Of a stretch of 64,000 nucleotides of DNA, positions 47,957 to 59,606 are shown in pieces. The notes under the pieces are model-generated. The model worked only from the letters and a program-made list of their open reading frames with translations, did not search any database and was not told the DNA's origin. Position numbers and translations under genes: made by a program. Within the stretch, counting starts at the first letter, position 1, and every line of letters starts with the position of its first letter. This DNA is from Cryptomeria japonica (taxonomy: Eukaryota > Streptophyta > Pinopsida > Cupressales > Cupressaceae): positions 368,388,167-368,452,166 of the forward strand of contig NC_081415.1 in NCBI RefSeq assembly GCF_030272615.1, given 5' to 3'.

Positions 47957-50331
47957 TTATTTTCATGAGAAAATACAAACGAATCCTACTGAAGTTAAAG
48001 GTTCTATTGAAGCTAGTTTTGGAAAAGCAATGCAAATAGAACAATTGGGAAAAGTTGTTTAGTTAAGCGTTGTTTTTTATATTTTGAGCAGAGGGTGCGC
48101 TATGACATATTTCCCATCAATTAGTGGTTTATTAAACTTTTTGAAAGTTCCTAACTATCCTAATAGACACCGGTCAGTAAAAAGTGGATGGGAATGGGCA
48201 AGTTGTCTTGCTGAGGTTGAAAAAGAAGATGTAAAGGAAAAAATAAGAGAGTTAAACTTTATTGCATTTTCTTTAGACGAAGTTACGACAGTAGACAATA
48301 CTTCATGGGTATGCATGCATGTTTATACTATATAGAATCATGCTCGCCAACCTCATCTACTATCTATTGCTAAAATGAAGGAGAGTGCGACAACGGAAAA
48401 TTTATTTCAACTAGTAAAGAGAAGTTTAATTGAATATGGAGGTATGGATGACATGACGGTTGCCCAAAAATTGGTGTGTGTTGGAGCAGATGGAGCTTCA
48501 GTAATGCAAGGTCACAAGAATGGTCTTTGTAAAAAGATTGAAACTTCATTTTCACCGTACATTACTGCAATTCACTGCATGGTTCACATAATGAATCTAG
48601 CTTTTGAAATTGTGAGCAAGTATGCTTCGGTAAAAAAAAATGAAATTTTAATCAGAGAGCTCTACTCACACTTATGGCGAAGTCCCAAGCGATTTATAGA
48701 ATTTCAACACTTTGTTGATAGAATAACTGATGGGAACAAGCTTCTCAAGGATAATGATTCCAGATGGACCTCTTTGGATGGTCTAGCGCATTGATTTTTT
48801 TTAGTATATCCATCCTTGATTGGACTATTTCACACAACTCGTGACGAATCAAAGCAACCAAAATTTCCTGACCTTCTTTGAAGGTTAAGTAATCTAGAGA
48901 CACTCTTAACTTTAGCAACTTCTGCCCATGCTAGAGGAAATGAGGAATATTATGATGGCTGCCCAAAAATGAGCTATATATATTATAGAATATGCTACGC
49001 TGTGTAATATGACATGCATGACCCTCGATAATCTCTATTGAAATCAACCAACACTATCTGATGAAAAAATTGTTAAGTGGCGGATATTCACAGATTTGAA
49101 TAATCCTGATAAGTTTTTACAAATTAGTGCAAATGGGGAGGTATGTGCCAATGTATGGGGATTTGAGATACCAATGTACTTTTATGCCATGGTCGACCCC
49201 AAGGAACTAGGAAAGCCCCCAAGAAGCAACTAGCAAGAGTTACAAGGGAAGATTTTGACAAGATTAATGAGACTATAACTACTTCTGTGAAGAAAATTGC
49301 CTATGATCTTTCCTCACAAATTAGAAGCAGATTCCCTCCTGACAACCTACTCGAAGTCATGTCTATTGTGTTTCCTCAATATTGGAGCCTCAATAGTGCA
49401 ACTGATTTTCGATGTAAGCTACTGACTTTGATAAAACAATTTTGCATATCCAGAGAATTGAATGGAGTAACTATAAATGGAATATTAGACAAAACTCATC
49501 TTTGAGATAAATCATCTCATTTTGCATACACTATGAGAGAACAATATGGCACAATGGAGAACCCTCGCGAAGAGGGATCAATAACAAGGCTTTGAAAATA
49601 TATAGCTGAGAACGCAGCGTTGCGTGACTTAATGCCAGAATATTTGAAGCTTGCTGATTTATGTCTTACCATGATATTGGGTTTGGTGGAAGATGAGATA
49701 GTTTTCAGGGCTTTGTGGTTCCTAAAATCAAAGCTAAGAAATAAACTAGACAAAAATTTGGAAAATTGCTTGAGGCACTATACATCTAGGTATGATGTCC
49801 ACACTTTTCCTTACGATAGGGCACTGCAAATCTGGAGGTCCAAATGTGAAAGAAGAGGTTTGGGCAACACTTCAAACCAAAGTTCTAGTGGGACTATTGA
49901 CTCATGTACTAGACATATTGGTAGCATTGAGATGCAGTTCAATGAAGGTATGCAAACTCAGAGTGAAGAAACCACATACAAGAATCAAGAAAGCTCCGAA
50001 TTTGATGAGGATGAATGGCAACTGCAAGAGATTGGTATTTATTAATCTTATTACTGTATCTCATCATTCATATTACAAACGCATATTATTATGGTTGATA
50101 ATTTGATGATATTTTATGAGTCTGTTAACTTTTTGCAGTTATAATTTAATATTGATTTGTAATTGTGCTTTTCAATTTTCTTATTCCAGATTTAAAATAG
50201 CATAATAAAATACCATAATGTGTTTATTGATATAGAGATGTTTATTTAGACATGTTTGAGAACTTAGCTTTTCATTAATTCTTTCAAAATATAGCCATAT
50301 GATACAATTCATTCAATAGTAATACACCAAT

Positions 50332-50536
50332 CTGTGTGATTCTCCATGCAAAAGTCAATACAAAGTTTCAAAACCCTTTGCAAATGACCCTGAATTCCCT
50401 TTTATAGAAACAAGGGAGCAACAACAACTTCTGTGTGATTCTCCAATGTCCATGTAAAAGTCAATACAAAGTTTCAGAACCCTTTGCAAATGACCCTAAA
50501 TTCTCTTATATAGAAACAAGGGAGAAACAACAGCTT
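50332..50536. repeat. Tandem duplication of about 100 bp
   Basis: The unit TGTGTGATTCTCC...AACAAGGGAG at 50332-50430 is repeated at 50431-50536 with small differences. It lies in the 3' flank of the hAT gene. The rest of 50046-50861 shows no gene. Confidence 0.85.
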
Positions 50537-50861
50537 CAAGTTGACTTGCAACATGTGAAGACTCAACATCAAAATCACAAACTCAACACAGATTTACATG
50601 GCCATCACGGGCCGGATTAGCAATTTAACAACTGCTACATGTCTGATGTCTCCTGTTCAAAAAAAAAAGTTCAAAATTAAATACTATTTCAAGCGATGCC
50701 AAATTCCAAACAAAAAAAACATAAAATCTTGAAATTAAGAGTAAAAGAATAAAACTGTGCAATACATACTTATGATTCTTAAGATTTCTGTGCTAGTTTT
50801 TGTAGGGTGCTCCACTCTTCATCTGATGGAAGGTCAATATTTGTAAACTATGGAAAGTCAA

Positions 50862-53800
50862 CTACAACTTCATCAACATTCCATATTTAGAAGAGTGACT
50901 TGACATCACTGTTTCACCCAATACTGAATTCAGAGTTGTAAATGGTTGGATGAATTCTAGAAAGCTTTGGGGAGTTGTGTCCTTAGGAAGAAAGTCTAAA
51001 TTAGACTTCATTTTTATCTCCATTCTTATTTTGTAAGCTAATTTTCCAATGAATTTATTTGATGGGTCAACGGTCCTAGGCAAACCAAGTTTAATCAAAT
51101 TAGTTTTCTTTTCTTGAAGCTTCAATATCTTTTTGCCACATTTATCCATAACTTCTGATGTTTCCCTTAGTCTCTGGCATTTTTGAATGATAAATGATGT
51201 CTTAATTGTGGCATCAATGCGACTCTTAATTCCCTTGGATGCCAAGTAGTTGTCACTAGTACTGTAGACTACTTGTAGAATCTGTTTTGCCATAGCCTCT
51301 TTTGAATAAACAAGTATGCTCTTCTCAAAGTGCCATTTCATTTTCATATATTTTACTCTAAGACTTTCATTCAATTCAAACCATTCACACAACTTGTCAC
51401 TCCTCTTCATTATTTTCCACGAAATGTTTTCTTGTATATACTTCGTTTTATTTTTCATATTATCTTTCAATCTATCCTTTAAAGTTTTAATTTTATCATT
51501 TGCATTGTGCAGGTCTTCTTTCATTTGTGCACATTTTTTTATTTCTTCCTCTACTTCCTTTTGCAAATGTTTTTATTTTTCCTTCTCATGATCCAATAGG
51601 TATTGTATTTTTCTTATTTTGGCAGCAACAGACTCATAACTTTTGTATAATTTTTGAAAACTGGCTCTTTCCTCATCAAAATTTTTACTTCTTTTAGCCA
51701 GTTTTTCTCTTAGGTTCTTCAATTCTGCATCCATCTTCTCCCGTTCTGCAATTTCTACTACAGAGCTCGAATTTTTTATCCTTTTCTGTAAATCATTGCA
51801 CTTGTTATCTACTACTTCCCTCTTTGATTTCTCGTTTGCCAGGTCTGTCTATACATTTTCTATTTGTTTCTCCAGTTTATTTTTTTCTCTCTCCACCTTT
51901 AGCAGTGAATTGTAGACCACTTCCTTAGTCCTTTTTGACACACTAATTTTGTCCACATTATGTACTTTGGAAAAATCTATTTGGAGGGTGCTAACTTGAA
52001 ATTTAGAGGGATCTATCTGACTGTGTGGTGGATTTTTATCTTTAGTTGGGGGCATAACAACCATGAAATCCATCATATCATTGTGTGGGTCATATGTTGG
52101 AAATACCCTGTTCCTTACAGGTTGTTCATCTAAAACTTCAGTAAGGGCAACCCTATGAAATGCTCTCTTTTTTTCTTTATTTTCATTTGTTGCATGTTCA
52201 AATTTTTTATAGTAATCATGAAATTGAAAATCTGGGCTTGCTGAAGCAATTGAATGTTTGAAAGGTGACATAAGAATAACAGAGGCTCTAGTTCCACTTA
52301 TGCCTATGGTTTTAACTAATGCATTACTAGGATTACCAACAACCTTTCCTGATCTAGTCCCACTTACACTTTCATGTGTAGTTTTCATAATCTTTTGAGG
52401 TGTGTGATCTGAAGCTGCAAATGATTGATTTGTAGTGTTAGTGGCACTTGATATAGGATTCTGAATAGTATAAGTATCTATTGTTCATATTTTGGTTATG
52501 TTGATATGGTTTTGTCATTGATGTCAACACCTATTAACACTTATCAACTCTGGCACCTTGGAGAATTGGCAATGTTCATCGACAAGCAAGTGGCTTATGT
52601 ACAGTCACCGGTATCTGGTTCACCGATAGGATATATTGTTCACCGACACTTGGAATGACATTGAAAACATCTGGTTATGTCGAGGACATCGTTTGGACAC
52701 TTTGTCTTGGAGATTTTTTCATTGGATTATTCGTATTTGCATATTTGTTGTTACCGACAAATAGGTCCAAAATAAGCACTGACAATCTTATCTATTCCAG
52801 ATCAGCATGAAATGCTTTGGAAATGATTTTGTTGTTATTGTAAATGCATTAAACTGACTTGTTGAATCAGATATTGCATCAGTTATTGATTCACTTGTAA
52901 TTTATTTTATTGTAATATCTTTTAGAGCCGACCTACTAAAATTGGTCTTAGGCTATGGTACATATGTAAGATCTTATTTGTAAGATCGATATGCGATTGA
53001 GAAAAGGAATTGTAAGAAGGTATATGTGAGAATAAGCAGAGCTATAAACATAGACATCATTTGAAGGTGAAGCAAGGTTTTTGTGAAGGAAATCAGAACT
53101 ACACCGGTACTGAATCCAACATATGAAGATGCTATTTTAAGAAGTACATCATTATTGGATTTAACCATCCAATTGTAGTCAGTGTGACTCCTATTTATGT
53201 TTGAGCAGTGAGCTCTAGGCGCTTGGCCTTTTTGCATGTGCAGACCCCATTTGTATACACATACTATTTGTAGTAGTATCATCTGATTGTGGGTAAGGTT
53301 TCCCACCATGGTTTTCTTCTTATAGGGTTTCCACATACAAATATTGGTGTTATGTGTTGTGGATGTTATTGTCTTTCTGTTTCATGCATTAATCTTTATC
53401 GGTACTGTAATTAACTGATAAACAGTCTACTGACATAAAGTTTGGTTTACCGGTACTAAGCATTAAGGTTGGTTAAGTTGTTTTTGGTTTGAATTTATTT
53501 GACAACTGATTCACCCCCCTCTCAGTTGTCTCTGAGACCTAACATCTACCACTAGTGGCCTCTTGCTTGAGATATTTTGTTGTATCCCTTGTCCAACACA
53601 AAGACAACACTATTAGTAGCAGTACCCATGCCAACCCCACCAATCACAACGAAACTTGACTGAACAATAATAGGAATACTATCCCCAGATTTCCCACCAG
53701 TGGCAGTGACACTTGATTCAGCACTAATGGGAATACCATGATGTGGTGGTGGTTGTGGATTTGAACCTGAAACAAATGTAGGTGGACCCTGAGGATAATG

Positions 53801-55909
53801 AGTAGTACCTTTCCATGATGAATATGAAGAATCAAGTCCAATGACAAGTTTAACAAGAGCTTTTTGATTTTGAATCTAATGGAAGTTGTACCTCAAGTAG
53901 ATACCAAATGCCTTCTCCTCTAGGACCTAGACCACCACCTTCAAAACCCATTTTTTCCACAATGTTTGCCCCTTTGCTATATTTTTCTTTCATGGACTCA
54001 TTGACTCCACCTATTATTTTAGGGGCTTTAGTAGTTGTTAGAGTGGGCTCAACCTCATACTCATCATCATCTTCACTCCTGTCATATGCTATTGTGAGAT
54101 GCTCCATATTCCACAATTTGCTAAACTCTTCATCCTCGTCGATGGTCTCAAATTCTGCACTGGTCTTTGGTTCACCGAGATTCTTCCTCATAGTCTAAAA
54201 ATGATTTATTTTGGTTTGAGTCCAATAACTCTCTTTACATTCTTGCAGAATTGATTTGGGAATAGATTTGTTAGATGGATTAGCAGATTTTTGGTAAAAA
54301 TTGTAGGACCTCCTATTTTGGATGCCCTAGCCCTCCTCTGTTGTCATCTGTGTGTGCAATGCCATAATTTGTGATGACATTTCTATTGTTGAAATGTTAT
54401 TGTCAGTGACAAATTTCTCCATCTCTTTTTTTATCTCATCCTAGGAGTCCATGTTTCTAAGCTTTTCTAGCAATGGTTTACTTTCATGTTGACATAACGC
54501 TAATAAGTTCCCATTTTTCTTAAGTCTTGCTTGAACTACACCGATTGGATCATATTGTTAGAGACCCTCATCACCAAAGCTAAAAACTGTCAAAAAATCA
54601 TGTACCACATTTAATTCTTTTCTCTCAAATGTGAACCCTCCACATGAGAAAGGCAAGAAAGGAAATATGCACTTCTTTTGATGACCATGTAAGTGCCTAT
54701 CTGTGCTCTCCAACTATCATACATATTCCAATGCAAATACCCTCTTTGTCACATGTATTGGAAGTCAATATGGTTTTGCTCTTGATCCGTAAAACCTTAA
54801 CATAGTGAATTCTGCCATGAAGAACCAGTCAACCAATTCTATTTGACTTCCAAGTTGAATGCAATCTCTATAAGACACATATAATCTAGGCATTGGAGTG
54901 CTTATAATTTCATTATACATTGGTGCCAAAAATAAGTCTACAAAATGGTTGTAGTTCTTTTTGTTATCATCCATCCTTATCTTTGGTGTCCATTCATATA
55001 TTGGACACTCCGTTCTATTTCGAGTCTTCTCATCAATCTTATAGTTCATAGTTTGAAGATTGTTGGTCTCGAATATTGCATGATACTTGGATAGAAGGAG
55101 ATAGCACAAGTAGGATGAGAACCAAAATGTCTTACAAGAACCTTTTTTGATCATTAGTAATTGTTTTTACATGGATTGGACAATGTACTCAATAAAATTA
55201 TATCTTACTGGATGACCTACACAATGGATATTATAAATCATTTCAAGAAGGCTTGTACCCACTTCCCTATCATTTTCCAATCCCATGCAAAACGACAACA
55301 AGGAAATAGTATCCCCAACCCATGGAATAAAAATGTTAGAATCATAAAGAGGCTTATGATTCTGATCCAACAAAGTACCACACTTTATTAGAGCTTTGAT
55401 AAATGAATCTCTGCGGCTTGGATCGAGACTCTCATAATTCTCTGCCAACTTTCCTAGGTCAACTTGGATGTTTGAGTTTTATGATTCAAACCCCAGGTTC
55501 AACAAACGAGCAAATTCTCCCATGTTTATGGATAGAATTTCCTCTTTTGTATTTTTATTGACAATTGCTTTTTTATCTTCATCATAATTTTTGGTGCAGA
55601 GCATGATAAAATCAAGGCAAGAGAATACTTCAGGTAACACCATGCTTCCCAATCTAGCATCCCACGATGCGATTTTATTTGTTCTTTGTTTTAACATTGA
55701 GTTGAAAATAGTAAATTTCACCTTGGATGGATCTGCCGCCTTACTAGATAATGCATATCTAATATCTATGATAAGCTTTTCACCATGGATAGCAGGGTCA
55801 TAAATATCATGGTATTCATCAATGAAACCTGGGGTTTTAACCAGTTTAGTTAGGTACATTTTTTTTTCACTTGGCTTCCTATTGAACTACTGCTTCTCAT
55901 TTCCCCCAT
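50862..55909 (-). pseudogene. Coiled-coil-tailed gene, copy 3, with G-patch, split by a solo LTR
   Basis: The ATG at 55909 (MGEMRSSSSIGSQVKKK) is followed by a frame change in a poly-A run. One frame then runs from 55859 to about 53850, broken only by stops (near 55478, 55160 and 54760). The head has TKEEILSINMGEFARLLNL, again PMD-like in layout. WFSSYLCYLLLSKY and CPIYEWTPKIRMDDNKK match copy 1 at the window start. A G-patch, ANIVEKMGFEGGGLGPRGEG, lies near 53920-53980. A Ser/Pro-rich linker follows, then the solo LTR. The tail (52430-50862) is a long coiled coil (KVEREKNKLEKQIENV, KTLKDRLKDNMKNKTKYIQE). No enzyme motif is seen. It is probably a transposon passenger gene. Confidence 0.6.
52482..53544 (+). 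mobile_element. Copia-type solo LTR inside copy 3
   Basis: The 1063 bp sequence starts TGTTCATATTTTGG and ends GAGACCTAACA. The flanks are TCTAT (52477-52481) and TCTAC (53545-53549), a 5 bp duplication with one change. Near its 3' end it has TTCACCCCCCTCTCA, as do the copia element 2 LTRs at the matching place. No internal sequence remains, so LTR-LTR recombination is likely. Copy 3 coding sequence resumes on both sides. Confidence 0.8.
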
Positions 55910-56326
55910 TGTTGTTATTGTTAAAAATTCAAAATAATGCTAGATACAAACTTGAAAATGCTAACCCTCAAATTGGACCATGAGATTAAAAAAAGTAAAA
56001 AAGGCAGGATGTGTTCTAGATTTTACCTGAAATTTCTATTTCACTAGATTGGCGCAGACAGTCTCTGTTGCAACTTGCATTCCTCAATCTAGTAGTTGTT
56101 TCTGAATCTCCCTTGATTTACTAGTTTTTCCATGAAATGAAATATGATTATGATTTATGAGTCACTTATTTTGAAAATTCTAAAAAAGTACAAAAGTAAT
56201 ACTTAGGGCAAAATATCTAGAATCATGTTGTAATTTTATTAATTATTATTAATATCTATTCGCTGCTGAAGGACAAAACATTCATTACTTCAGTCTAAAT
56301 TCGGAGGACATTAAATGTAAAATGTT

Positions 56327-56714
56327 CAATTCCGGGCGAAGTTCTCACAAATGTGTTCACTTCCCACATTTGGGCCGAAAACCATCCTAAGCCATTGATG
56401 TTTCCTCATCCAATGGACGATGGTACCTATTGTCAGATGACATGGGTCCCATGACTTTTGCCATTTTTCGGGCACGTCACCACAATCGAGTCACTTTTCA
56501 GGATTGTTTTTTAAGTTTAATCATTTTAAACTTTCGCTCGAAAAAGAGTTTTATAGACTTAATTATATTTAATTAAATTTAAAACTTTCAATTCCGGGCG
56601 AAGTTCTCACAAATGTGTTCACTTCCCAAATTTGGGCCGAAATCCACTCTAAGTCATTGATCTTTTCTCATCCAATAGACGATGGTACTTGTTGTCAGAT
56701 GTCGTGGGTCCCAT
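56327..56714. repeat. Two direct copies of a 127 bp unit upstream of copy 3
   Basis: CAATTCCGGGCGAAGTTCTC begins units at 56327-56453 and 56589-56714, 262 bp apart and roughly 90 percent alike by eye. A shorter echo (AATCCACCCTAAGCCATTGA) lies near 57221. Confidence 0.85.
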
Positions 56715-56719
56715 AATAA

Positions 56720-57435
56720 GAGACATTTAAAGATAAGCAATAGTTTGAGATAACTATTAAATATAATGTTAATTTTATTTATAAAAATATGAAATTCAAA
56801 AATAGTATAGAACATGAAACTTAGCTTCTAGAATAAAAAAAATAACTAAATAAAAATATAAATTTTGATATACAATTTGAAAGGTAAAAGTTTAATATAA
56901 AAAAGAAAACATTCAATATTAAATCTAAAATATTAATTTAAAGTTTAACAAAATTCTTTAAAAATATGTTTACGATATATAATTTTAAAAAATAGTTTTA
57001 AAAAATATATAAAAGTTCAACATTAATTTAGTGTAATATAAATTTTAATTTAATTTAATTTAATAAATAAATAAAGACTAAAAATACATATAAAAGTTCA
57101 ACATAAATTTAGTTTAATATAAATTTTAATTTAATTTAGTTCAAATTAATTTAATAAACAAATAAAGACTATAAAAAAATTATATGATTGTATTTACAAT
57201 AAAGTTTATAGCCTCTATGAAAAATCCACCCTAAGCCATTGATCTAATTGAGTCTAATCCTGTTCTCTAATGGAGTCTAGAATCTTGAATTTTCTTCTAA
57301 TGACCTTGGCCTTGAGTCTAATAATGTGGTGAATCTTATTGATAAACCTGCACCTCCTAAGGACCTATGCAATATGCATTACCTTTGATCCTAGTGAGAC
57401 TATTGAAATTTGAAACACCTGATGGCCCACTATAA
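56720..57435. other. AT-rich spacer, no gene seen
   Basis: Runs of TTTAATTTAATT and AAATATAAA dominate. A pair of related stretches near 57015 and 57085 (AAAGTTCAACAT with AATTTAG) suggests a small internal duplication. Confidence 0.5.
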
Positions 57436-57439
57436 GTCT

Positions 57440-57880
57440 ATATATCACTTGCAAAGATCAAAGACATACTCTCATGAGGGGTTCTCATTGATGATTGATC
57501 CAACATGTATGGTGAATGTAATAACTTAAGAATATATTTATACTTTACAATTGCATGAAGTAACATATTGATATGATAATTTGATTTAGTGGTTAAGATC
57601 TTTGAGGGTTTCTCTTGTCCTAATATAGGCTCTACTACTCTTCCCATTAAGGTTGGTACTAAGTGCTTAGATGTCATTTTTGCTATCATTCCTAAATCCT
57701 ACTTCAGATAAATTTTGTGTGAAGTTGGGACATCCTTGCCCTTGGTTCTCTTCCATTAAAGCGATCCCATCTACCCTTCATAAATGTCTCAAATTTCTTC
57801 ATTATGACAAAATATTAACTATAAATCATAGCATGTACCCAGTACCAACCCACACATGCACTAGTTCAAAACTTCAACAA
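57440..57880 (+). pseudogene. Gypsy protease relic
   Basis: A broken plus-strand reading shows MIDPTCMVNVIT, an active-site-like block, then KFCVKLGHPCPWFSSIKAIP and STLHKCLKFLHYDKILTINH. The second part matches the LGRPW...AIPSTLH block of gypsy proteases and resembles 28452-28925. It is an isolated fragment with no RT nearby. Confidence 0.5.
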
Positions 57881-57899
57881 CAAGTAAGTTGGACTTTTA

Positions 57900-58370
57900 G
57901 TTTTGATTCACTTGTTTTTCACGAGATAAACATCTTTTTTTTTTATATTTATAAAATTATAATCAACCATAATCAATGTACAAATAATTAATGGAACGAA
58001 CTGATTTTTTTTTATATATTAAATATAGAGGAAGAATAATTACATAAAAAAGATTACGGTATTAAATTTATTTCCATTGTTTAACAAATATTTAAATAAT
58101 GTAGCTCATAGACAAAAAACATTTGAAAAAATTTCATTAATAAAAATGAAATAGAAAGCATTTTTATATCCATAAGACTCTAAGAGGCAAACTGAAACAA
58201 ACAAGAATTTGAAAAATTATCATTAATATTTATGCTTACAATTTTTACATGTCTGAGACTTGAGTCCCTCAAAAACTTTAAAGCCAAAATGAGTGAGCCA
58301 CTGAGCCTGTGAGGTTTCGAGAACATAGGCAAAAAAAAATCTACTAGGGGGTCGGGGCTAGGGCACAGGT
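57900..58370. other. AT-rich spacer, no gene seen
   Basis: There are poly-T and poly-A runs and no motif-bearing frame. Confidence 0.4.
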
Positions 58371-58498
58371 AGTGGATGGTTTACAATTTTACCCTAAGAA
58401 TATGGCCCTCTTTCCATGTAGAATTATTCAGACAACATAAGCTGAGAGAATTCTTCAAGCCACATGTAGTTTGGAAAGTCATCCAGGAGAAACCATTT

Positions 58499-58970
58499 CT
58501 AGAGAAAGTTCCTACCAATCCATGCCCATTTCCTGTGACGCGTCAATTGCTTTGCATTTAGGTTTAGAAGAAATGGTTGCCTGGCCATTGGCACTATTTG
58601 GTTAGGGAGGAGAAGATTGGATAATTCTCCCACCCAAGGGATCCACACCCCTACTTCTACACGGATGACAACAATAATGTCATCTCCAAGGAATTCTTCC
58701 TTAAACACCTTCCTCAACAACATCAACATATCCACCTTGTCTCCTCCGAGGTCCAGAAGAGACGCCAAGAACCAAGATGTAATGTCCGTGTTAACACGGT
58801 ACCTATTTTTTGTTTCATAGAAACTCTCTGCCCAACACCATCAGCACAACCTCATTGGTGAATGACCCAACCTCCTTGCAGATTGATTGGAGGGTTGGAT
58901 CTCTAATGGAGCTTAGAAAGGCCCAAGGGTCCTCTGCAAAAATGCTTCTCAAGCGAATGGGAGTGTCCAT
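58499..58970 (-). pseudogene. Short unrecognised coding relic
   Basis: A minus-strand ATG at 58970 opens MDTPIRLRSIFAEDPWAFLS and stops near 58819. A second frame (58768-58499) reads VDMLMLLRKVFKEEFLGDDI and VWIPWVGELSNLLL. The composition looks protein-like, but I recognise no domain. It may be one decayed gene with a frameshift near 58800, or chance. Confidence 0.25.
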
Positions 58971-59019
58971 CTTGAGAAATCAGATTAACAAATTAAACAA
59001 CCTAAGCCTATAAACCTAA

Positions 59020-59600
59020 AACAAAGGTAGAATTTAAATAGCGTGAGCTGTGACGATTTATCTACCAAATGGCAAAGGCTAATTGAAAATGAAAGAAGCA
59101 GAGATCGTATATAAATAGTTGAAGCTCTTGATTGTAATAATTACTTCTCTAACCATATTAGTTGCTTTAAATTTTTTTAAATCTTTCATATCTCTGTAAA
59201 TCTTTCCCATAAATGCAATAGTGTGCGAAATTGGAAATAACTATAAACCAGTACCAAGTTGGCAAGTACCACATTGGAAGTCATGGGGACAGAGTGGATT
59301 GCAGTTAGTGAATAGATATATATTAAATGATCGAAATTATCGATCGTGAAATTTGATATGTGTCTATTGATTCCAATTTTGTTCTGGGCACTTTCTGGTG
59401 AGCTATGTTCTCTTCAAAAAACTGGGCTGAAATAAAACTTCAGCTATTGATCTATGATCATCGAACGGTTTAAAATTATTGATGGAGTTTAGGTATGTGT
59501 CACCCTTCACGTGTCAAAGAGGCCGCACTTATTGATACATCGTGTAGAGTCCAGACTCAATGTGATGTACTGATGTGATGTGATGTGCCTTGTCTATTAA
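59020..59600. other. Unassigned spacer
   Basis: A TATA-like TATATAAATA near 59110 on the plus strand has no coding frame after it. GATGTGATGT words occur near 59570. Confidence 0.35.
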
Positions 59601-59606
59601 TCGCAA

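Larger units (their letters stand above)
39743..50045 (+). pseudogene. hAT-superfamily transposase gene, split by copia element 2
   Basis: The ATG at 39743 (MSNKKKGSKPECQEG) begins a frame that continues to 40385, resumes at 47962 beyond copia element 2, and reaches 50045. The first part has a BED-like zinc finger (CRCKICTWKHNKEI with TMEKHMG). The second has FIAFSLDEVTTVDNTSWV and CVGADGASVMQGHKNGL, both typical of KIAA1586/ZMYM-like hAT proteins with their catalytic aspartates. The C-terminal dimerisation region includes ILGLVEDEIVFRALWFLKSK. I see no frameshift, only nonsense codons (40082 TAA, 48060 TAG, 48333 TAG, 48792 TGA and several around 48880-49600). Transposase would excise and reinsert the element; this copy cannot. 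Confidence 0.85.

Noticed and set aside
50600-50625. Possible hAT 3' terminal inverted repeat around CACGGGCCGGAT
   Set aside because: Only a six-base GGCCCG partner near 39003 was found, too weak without a matching 8 bp duplication.
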